Source: Spizellomyces punctatus DAOM BR117
Taxonomy: Eukaryota > Chytridiomycota > Chytridiomycetes > Spizellomycetales > Spizellomycetaceae
Length of the DNA: 64,000 nucleotides
Assembly: GCF_000182565.1 (NCBI RefSeq)
Contig: NW_015971538.1
Span: 1,918,983 to 1,982,982, forward strand
Direction of reading: 5' to 3'
Shown: piece after piece, positions 58,064-64,000 of the stretch
Layout: each line of letters opens with the position of its first letter
How positions within the stretch are numbered: position 1 is the first letter of the stretch
The notes under the pieces: generated by a model
Told to the model about the DNA's origin: nothing
Seen by the model: the letters and a program-made list of their open reading frames with translations, nothing else
Databases searched by the model: none
Translations under genes and position numbers: made by a program

Positions 58064-59634
58064 ATGTCAGCCGTGGCCGTTAAGAACGTTGATGGCGGAG
58101 ACGTCTACGTCGCCGGGTCAGCCATCATCAACAATGCTACCAACTCTGGGCCTGTTCAATTCACGGAAACCGGTTACGCATCCACCGGATTTCTTCTCTG
58201 GGGTGCCGCGATGGTCTTCTTGATGACCCCCGGTTTGGGATTATTCTACTCTGGAATGTCACGGACCAAAAACTCCCTATCATTGATCATGATCAGTATG
58301 TTGGCTATGTCAGTCATCACCATTCAGGTAAGATGAAATATGCGATAGATGCATTTTCACGCGTGAGCAATCCTCTAACAGGCTGGTGATTACAGTGGTT
58401 CCTCTTTGGCTTTTCACTCGCCTTTTCAGAAACTGGTGGATCATTCATTGGAAACTTCAAGCACGGCGGATTCACAGGACTCGGTGCTGCCGCCCTCCCA
58501 ATGACTGCTCCCCAAGTTCCCGGTATCCTCTTCGCTCTTTACCAGATGCAATTCGCCACAATCACCGCCGCCATCATTTTTGGCTCCATTGCCGAACGTA
58601 TTCGTATGGTACCCGCTATGATCTTCATTTTCCTATGGAGTACTATCGTCTACGACCCCGCAGCCTACTGGACATGGTCTGCTCGCGGATGGATAAAGTC
58701 TGTCTCCTGCGTTAACACCATCCTTTCTGAACTTCCCTGTGGAATTGGCGGTCTTGACTTTGCTGGAGGAGGCCCTGTTCACATTGCCTCTGGATTCGCT
58801 GGCCTCGCTTACTGTCTCGTGTTGGGCAAGCGTCGTCGCGTTGGGGAGGAAGAATTCAAGGCGCATAACCTAACCAACGTCTTCCTGGGTACTGGCCTCC
58901 TCTGGTTCGGTTGGTTCGCCTTCAACGGTGGTTCTGCTGTCGCTGCCACTCCTCGCGCCGCTATGGCTGGCCTTGTGACAACCCTTGCTGCTGCCTCTGG
59001 ATCCATGGCGTGGGTGTTTTACGATTACTTGCACAAAAGCAAAATGTCTGGTCTCGGATTCTGCTCAGGCGCCGTTGCTGGATTGGTCGGTATCACACCT
59101 GCTGCCGGTTACGTTGCACCCTGGGCAGCCTTCATTATCGGCGCAGTTGCTGCTGTCGTTTGCAACATGGCCTGTAGGCTCAAGGGACGTCTCGGCTTTG
59201 ATGACACCCTTGACGCGTGGGGTGTTCACGGTATTGGTGGTCTTGCGGGCGACTTTATGACGGGTCTCTTTGCGCAAAAGTGGATAGCCCAACTTGACGG
59301 CGGTGTTATCGACGGTGGATGGGTCGACGGAAACTTCAAGCAGCTCGGATACCAGCTCGCTGGATCTGTTACCATTGCGGCCTGGTCGTTCACAATCAGC
59401 TACATCATTCTGTTCATCATGAACAAAATCCCCGGTTTGCATCTCCGCCCAACAGAAGCAGATGAATTGATCGGAAACGATCTTACCGAGCTCGGCGAGC
59501 ACGCGTACGAAATCGTACCCGCAAGTGCACCCCACCAGAACATTGCGGTAATGGCCGAGCGGCCAAAGCCCGAACCCGAGAAGCCTGCACGACAGGATTC
59601 CCACACATGGAATGAGAAGGTCGAGGTCCAATAA
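58064..59634 (+). CDS. AMT/MEP: Ammonium transporter (AMT/MEP/Rh family)
   Basis: Two exons (58064-58327 and 58396-59634) give 500 residues. The family's eleven-helix pattern is evident: MVFLMTPGLGLFYSGM, the FGSIAERIRM block, YDPAAYWTWSARGW, DFAGGGPVHIASG with the first pore histidine, LWFGWFAFNGGSA, DTLDAWGVHGIGG with the second pore histidine, and GNFKQLGYQ. The long C-terminal cytosolic tail (ELGEHAYE) is typical of gating tails. It transports ammonium, or ammonia with a proton, at the plasma membrane and may sense it. Promoter GATA sites fit nitrogen control. Confidence 0.97.
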
Positions 59635-60036
59635 ACTCCAACTCCTTTCAAGTTACCCCCAGTCATCCGCACAATCGCTCGCACCTACCTCAGAACCTCG
59701 TCTCTTCTTGTCCGAAAATCCCTTTTGAGACTTTTTACCCACCGTGAAAAGACATGTAACTCTTCTGTATCTCTGAAAGCGTGCTTCAGAGATGTTTCAT
59801 ATATAATAGTTTATTTGTACATTTGTCGGAATAAATCATAATTGACCAAAAAGTCTGTGCACTTTGTGAACTTGGTTTTCTGCGGTATTTGCAATGTCTC
59901 CAGACAGGTTTCCACAAACTTGAAGACATGCCCCCTGGCTTGATACTGTGTATTTCAAATGTTGGGCCGTCGTTCTTCCAGCGTCAGGAAGGACCATTAA
60001 CGAGGAGGAACTGACACGTCCCGGCAAACAGCTAGC
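59635..60036. other. Transporter 3' flank
   Basis: Holds the transporter 3' UTR. A minus-strand frame at 59836-60027 has no ATG start; it could be a 3' exon of the doubtful gene next to it. Confidence 0.4.
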
Positions 60037-60432
60037 TCAGAGCACGGATAACTGGAAAATCCCAGCCGCCAAAATTCTCTGAGCCCAGGTCCGCATTTTG
60101 GTTTGATGTTGCTCTGATGTCTGGACTTGGTCGGCCATCACTGCTAAAGCACAGGACCGACAAGCAATTGGCAAAGCGTCAAGATCTCCGGTCAGTACAG
60201 AATTGATCAAGGATCGCACAGAGTATATGAGGCGGCTGTCAGTCGTCTTCAGACTAGTGCTCGGCTCTAGACCCGGATGCCTTCCTTCCAGCAACCAACA
60301 TTGGAGAATCACTTGGTTGTTTAACCCTTCTGGACGTCGAATGCCGAGCAGCCTGCCGAGCAGAAAATTCAAGTTGCTATAACCAAAACGGGATTAATGG
60401 TGAGTTTTTCACGTGATACGCAATATAGCCAT
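60037..60432 (-). CDS. Hypothetical small protein, doubtful model
   Basis: A long clean frame at 60376-60037 (113 codons, rich in Leu, Ser and Arg) looks coding: LLEGRHPGLEP, LIYSVRSLINSVLTGDLDALPI, CRSCALAVMADQVQ, KMRTWAQRILAAG. It has no ATG of its own; joining it to MAILRIT at 60432-60413 needs a 36-nt intron with a GTGAAA donor, shorter than any other here. The total would be 119 residues. No family is recognised. It could be the middle of a larger gene whose other exons I did not find. It is divergent from the HMG-like gene. Confidence 0.3.
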
Positions 60433-60605
60433 ATCGGGACTAATGATATTACATCTACTAATATAAAAGCAGGTCGTTCCCGCGCACCCCGCCAACATCT
60501 ATACTCATCTCTTTCACACTTCAACTCGAAATTCAAAGCAGCACTTGAGTGCAAACACTTTGTACATCTTCTCATCACCCGTTTACCTATCCGTAACCGT
60601 TCAAC

Positions 60606-61194
60606 ATGCCCAAGGCAAAGTCTGACAAGGTGTCATCCCCCAAGAAGGCTGGTGAGTGTCGGACACGCCTGGACATTCTCCCTGTGAGAACCTAGCTTGG
60701 CAGAGTGCAGGCAGGCTGCAGGTTCTCACACACCCTTTGCAAGCCACTTGGCGCATTGCGTAGTCCTGAATTCGGCTTGCGAGGTCGTGCCCCGCCTAAT
60801 AATACATGGTTCTCACCTTCATTTTTCCCACAGCTGCTGGATCCAAGCGTGGTGCCTCTCCCTACAACCTCTTCATGAAGGTGAGTCAAAGGGACCTCGC
60901 TGCTGCTGTTGCAGTGTTACGGTCTGCAGTAGTGAAGGGACTTGGTCCCAAGCTGCACTTATGATGTCAATAATCTCATCATTGTATATGAACCTTCACA
61001 GTCTGAGCTCGCAAAAGTGAAGGCCGAAACACCTACAATTGGGCACAAGGAGGCTTTCAAAGTTGCTGCATGTACGTAATGAGAGCATTTTGAAGCGTTT
61101 GCTGCTGCTGTACTTGACGGCACCGTTGACATATGAATTACTCTTTACAGCGCGGTGGAAGGATGCACCAGAGAACCCCAAGAACAAGAAATGA
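60606..61194 (+). CDS. Tiny HMG-like chromatin protein
   Basis: Four exons (60606-60651, 60834-60880, 61002-61071, 61151-61194) give 68 residues, so introns make up most of the gene. The sequence reads MPKAKSDKVSSPKKAAAGSK, then SPYNLFMKSELAKVKAETP, then HKEAFKVAASRWKDAPENP and KNKK. SPYNLFMK with a following helix and W at the end resembles a truncated HMG box (as in the YABBY/HMG-related group): P-Y-x-x-F-M near the start and a conserved Trp. Probably an abundant nuclear DNA-binding protein. A TATA-like element (TATAAAAG) lies near 60464. Confidence 0.7.
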
Positions 61195-61479
61195 AGTGGA
61201 GGAGGAGGAATCGTTGAGGACGCTTTGGTTTAGCAGTCGCTAACACCCGTGGCCGTCGCCACGCTTTTGTATATATCGTTCTTTTAATCCGAATTTGTAT
61301 CACCTTGTGTGACCTGTCGTCTTCATGTTCGTTGCAAATGTCAGATTCTGCCACCCATCCTACGTTTTCTTCATGCCTCATACCATGGCTACTCTATGAT
61401 TGCCAAATTGCTGTAACTGAACGGATACGATATCTAATACCGTCTGTCGCCTCGTTTGCCCCTTTCCACTGTCTTTGAA
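61195..61479. other. Short intergenic region
   Basis: 285 bp between the HMG-like stop and the MFS start. Nothing noteworthy seen. Confidence 0.4.
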
Positions 61480-63600
61480 ATGAGCGCTTCATTGGACGAG
61501 CCTCACCCACGACGCTGGGTGATGCTTGCATTCACTTCGGCCATACTCATTGGGAATTATTATGTGCGTCTGTCCGCTGATCCATCAACCAATATGCAAC
61601 TACTTAGTCCGCAATTCTAGGTCTACGACACACCAGCCGCACTCAACCGCTTCCTGCGACAAACCTTCTCAATACCATACGCGGAATGGCAACATCATCT
61701 CGGAATCCTGTATGCAAGTTACTCACTGCCAAATGTGGTGATGCCCTTCGTCGCTGGAGGCTTGGTTGAAAGATATGGTATGCTAAAGACGAGGCTTTAG
61801 GCTTGGAAGGTTGGACTTATAGCGGTTTCTACTCTTCAGGTCCACACAAGGTTTTGACGACATTGTCCCTACTCGTGGTTCTTGGAGCGGGCCTGTTTGC
61901 AGTTGGTGTTCAGGAGCGGGCTTTTGGAATTATGGCTTTGGGAAGGGGCCTTTTGGGAATTGCAGGTATATGATCGATCCAGGGGTCATGATGAGGGGTT
62001 ATTCAGGCTCATTCAGCTGATATTTTAATGATCTAGGAGAATCTCTGGGTGTCGCTCAAGCGCGGATAACATGTCGATATTTTACCGGGCAGGAGTTGGC
62101 GCTTGCACTGGGGATCAACCTTTCCATTGCCCGATTAGGCTCCGTTCTGAATGACGTGGTGTCGCCTCTTATCAGTACATCCTCATATTTTGGCACTATT
62201 GAAGAGGGGACGGTGGCCGCCGTGTGGATAGGTTTTGCCCTGTGCGTGTTTTCAATGCTTTCGGGGATATATGTGGTGTTGTCAGATTTCTGGTGTTGGG
62301 AGGACCACGTGGATTTTGGAAGTGTAGGTGGAGTGCGGAGAAAGGATTCTATCTCGATTGTTGGACATAGGACAAGCTACCAGAGCTTGACGGATGCGGT
62401 GGCGAGTGAGGCATGGAAAGGCCGAGAGTCGAAGGCGAGCGGAGGATTAGGTGGAATAATTGAAGAAGAAGATGGGAACGGAGAGCGACGACCAATCTCA
62501 TTCTGGCGGAAACAGGGCGGCTATGGAGCAATTGCCGGGGTAGAGCCCTCAAATAACGAGAACATTCGAAATAGCCAATATTCGATACAATCCCGTCAAA
62601 CAATCTATTCTTCTGACACGTCCTTGGACGAGCCGTCAATATCCTTACATCGATCGAGTAAATACCGCTCATCAATCATGTATATCGAAATTTTACCCGA
62701 CGTACCTGAAAACTCGTCTTTTTCCCATCCCGCCGAAACTGAGCAACAGGGTTATATAGATTCCATTGATGACCAAACGGCTTCACCACCATTTCTGCAA
62801 ACCCTTCCGGCTCTCCCTCTTCCATTTTGGATTCTGACTACCGCGATGATATGCTTCTACGGAGCGACCATTGGACTCATCAACGTTTCTTCCGATTTTA
62901 TACATGGACAAATTCGTGTAGCACCAGGCTTTGTCGGACTCATTATGTGTCTGCCAGATTTGGTGTCCACCCTTCTGGTCCCCGTTGTTGGCGGATGGTT
63001 TGGAGACTTTGGTTTGAAAAGGAGGTGGGCAGTCGTCAGCGGTGTTGGGATTGTGTTTGTTGGGGTTTTCATGGCGTGGAGCGAAACGATCGGGGAGGGT
63101 GTGGGTGTTGTGCTTGGATTGACGGTTGTTGGTATTTGTTATGCGGTTTATTCAAGTGTAAGTGCTTGCGATGAGCTCCTTTGTTGTCAAAGCATTTTCT
63201 TACTCGCTCCTCCAAATGTACGCAGCTCTTTTGGCCGACCATTGCACTGCTTTTGCCAACGCCTCATCTTCCAACAGCTTACAGCCTTGCCACCTCTCTC
63301 CTCAACACAGGTCTAACCATATTCCCCCTCATCATTGGTGAATTTGTCGGAGCAGACCCGAGTTACACCTCAACAGTGATCTTTTTAGCTTTGGTAACGG
63401 GGCTAGGCGGACTGGTTGGTGCAATTGGATTCTGCTTTGTAGGTGAGGAGGAAGTCAATGAGGAGTTTATATGGGAAAGTAAAGGTCCTTCTTCGAGGGA
63501 AAGTGGGACTGCGCGGTGGGTGGAGAGTGGAAGGATGTTTGGGTCAGGTCCTGACCAGGTTGGAGAAGAGGTGGTGGGCGAAAAAGTAATTATTTCGTAG
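61480..63600 (+). CDS. Major facilitator superfamily carrier, MFSD1-like
   Basis: Five exons (61480-61563, 61621-61777, 61840-61965, 62037-63157, 63226-63600) give 620 residues. The start RRWVMLAFTSAILIGNYYVYDTPAAL is the MFSD1-like entry (GNYY-Y-D-PAAL), quoted here in part. YASYSLPNVVMPFVAGGLVERYG, a glycine-rich third helix, ESLGVAQARITCRYF and GINLSIARLGSVLND follow. A cytosolic loop of about 170 residues, Ser/Glu-rich, separates the two six-helix halves; the second half contains GFVGLIMCLPDLVSTLLVPV and LLNTGLTIFPLIIGEF. MFSD1 is a lysosomal carrier of dipeptides in animals; here the substrate is unknown, and a vacuolar role is only inferred. The long loop could be a regulatory target. 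Confidence 0.85.
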
Positions 63601-64000
63601 ACTATTTCGTAGAGAGTGATTTTTGATAGAAAGTGTAGTGTACAGTAAGTAATGCGTAGTGGTTATTAGTTGGCATAGGGAGACATACTTGTAGGCTGTT
63701 GCAAATGGCATCATTCAACCTGTTACAAATAGAATTCTTTGTCCATCAAGTCTGATCGCCAAGTGCGGACTTCCTGCTTTTTGGTAAGCATATACAAATG
63801 CAACAAAAGTCGAGATAGATCTGCAGCTTTGCTGCCAAGGCCAGACTCCTCGCTTTGTAAATATATTTGCAAAAAAATACTCAATATACACATGATTGCT
63901 CTCCGCATCTGAAAATACGCACATGCACAGACAGAGTTGCTGTAGCACAAATAAGGTTCTCACGCCATAATATTGGAACTCAACGATTCCTCTTCCGTAA
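63601..64000 (-). CDS. Possible 3' terminal exon of a gene extending past the window
   Basis: On the minus strand, a frame ending at the stop at 63723 reads MRRAIMCILSIFLQIYLQ, then SEESGLGSKAADLSRLLLHL and TKKQEVRTWRSDLMDKEFYL (given here in parts). It follows a possible CAG acceptor near 63916, and another in-frame reading of the same stretch is less protein-like. No family is recognised. The gene, if real, would start beyond 64000 or in the last 90 bases. The rest of this stretch is MFS 3' flank. Confidence 0.3.

Overview
The window is eukaryotic nuclear DNA and reads as a fungus outside the Dikarya, most likely a zoosporic (chytrid-like) one. Genes are dense, on both strands, and split by short introns (mostly 50-90 nt, GTRNGT donors, (C/T)AG acceptors). 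ATG15, HRD1, the OST48/WBP1 subunit, a MEP-type ammonium transporter and a hybrid histidine kinase point to fungi. A TATDN3-like TatD, N4BP2-like P-loop kinase, MFSD1-like carrier, KDM3-like JmjC protein, SHPRH-like ligase, Acinus, THOC5 and a small EYxxxFxW protein are kinds of genes I associate more with animals and early-diverging fungi than with yeasts. The lineage call is inference from gene content. Exon models were built by hand from splice motifs, and every model given as firm keeps frame through all junctions.

Layout. 1-2816 (-): 5' part of a type IIC-like P-type ATPase with altered core motifs. 3567-4321: a TA-flanked terminal-inverted-repeat element; a second copy lies at 36887-37647. 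4588-5175: an unrecognised Pro/Ser/Thr-rich ORF. 5652-26394 is a chromatin and signalling block: SNF2/STH1-type remodeller (-), SHPRH-type helicase/E3 ligase (-), GAF-containing hybrid histidine kinase (+), tRNA dimethylallyltransferase (-) and KDM3-type JmjC protein (+). 26395-28137 is a gene-poor gap. 28138-36669: RhoGAP (+), TatD nuclease (-), P-loop kinase with an RG-rich tail (-), and a Sec14-RhoGAP of p50RhoGAP type (+).

38152-49253 holds Acinus (+), ATG15 (-), an ELO elongase (+), an ISC1/nSMase-like phosphodiesterase (-), the EYxxxFxW protein (-), HRD1 (+) and a nuclear gene for mitochondrial ribosomal protein uS3 (-). 49424-64000 holds the OST48/WBP1 subunit (+), a DHH/DHHA1 phosphoesterase (-), THOC5 (+), ubiquitin-eS31 (-), an AN1 zinc-finger protein (+), an ammonium transporter behind a GATA-rich promoter (+), a doubtful small gene (-), a tiny HMG-like protein (+) and an MFSD1-like carrier (+).

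Themes: mRNA assembly and export (Acinus, THOC5), ER quality control and glycosylation (HRD1, OST48), lipid metabolism and membrane turnover (ELO, ISC1-like, ATG15), Rho signalling (two different RhoGAPs) and chromatin (SNF2, SHPRH, KDM3, HMG-like). Many neighbours are divergent pairs sharing 170-600 bp promoters. I found no tRNA, rRNA or CRISPR. The least explained items are the TIR element with its conserved small spliced ORF, the twin-motif EYxxxFxW protein, and a 696-bp first intron with a repeated CTGTCGCCGAT motif.
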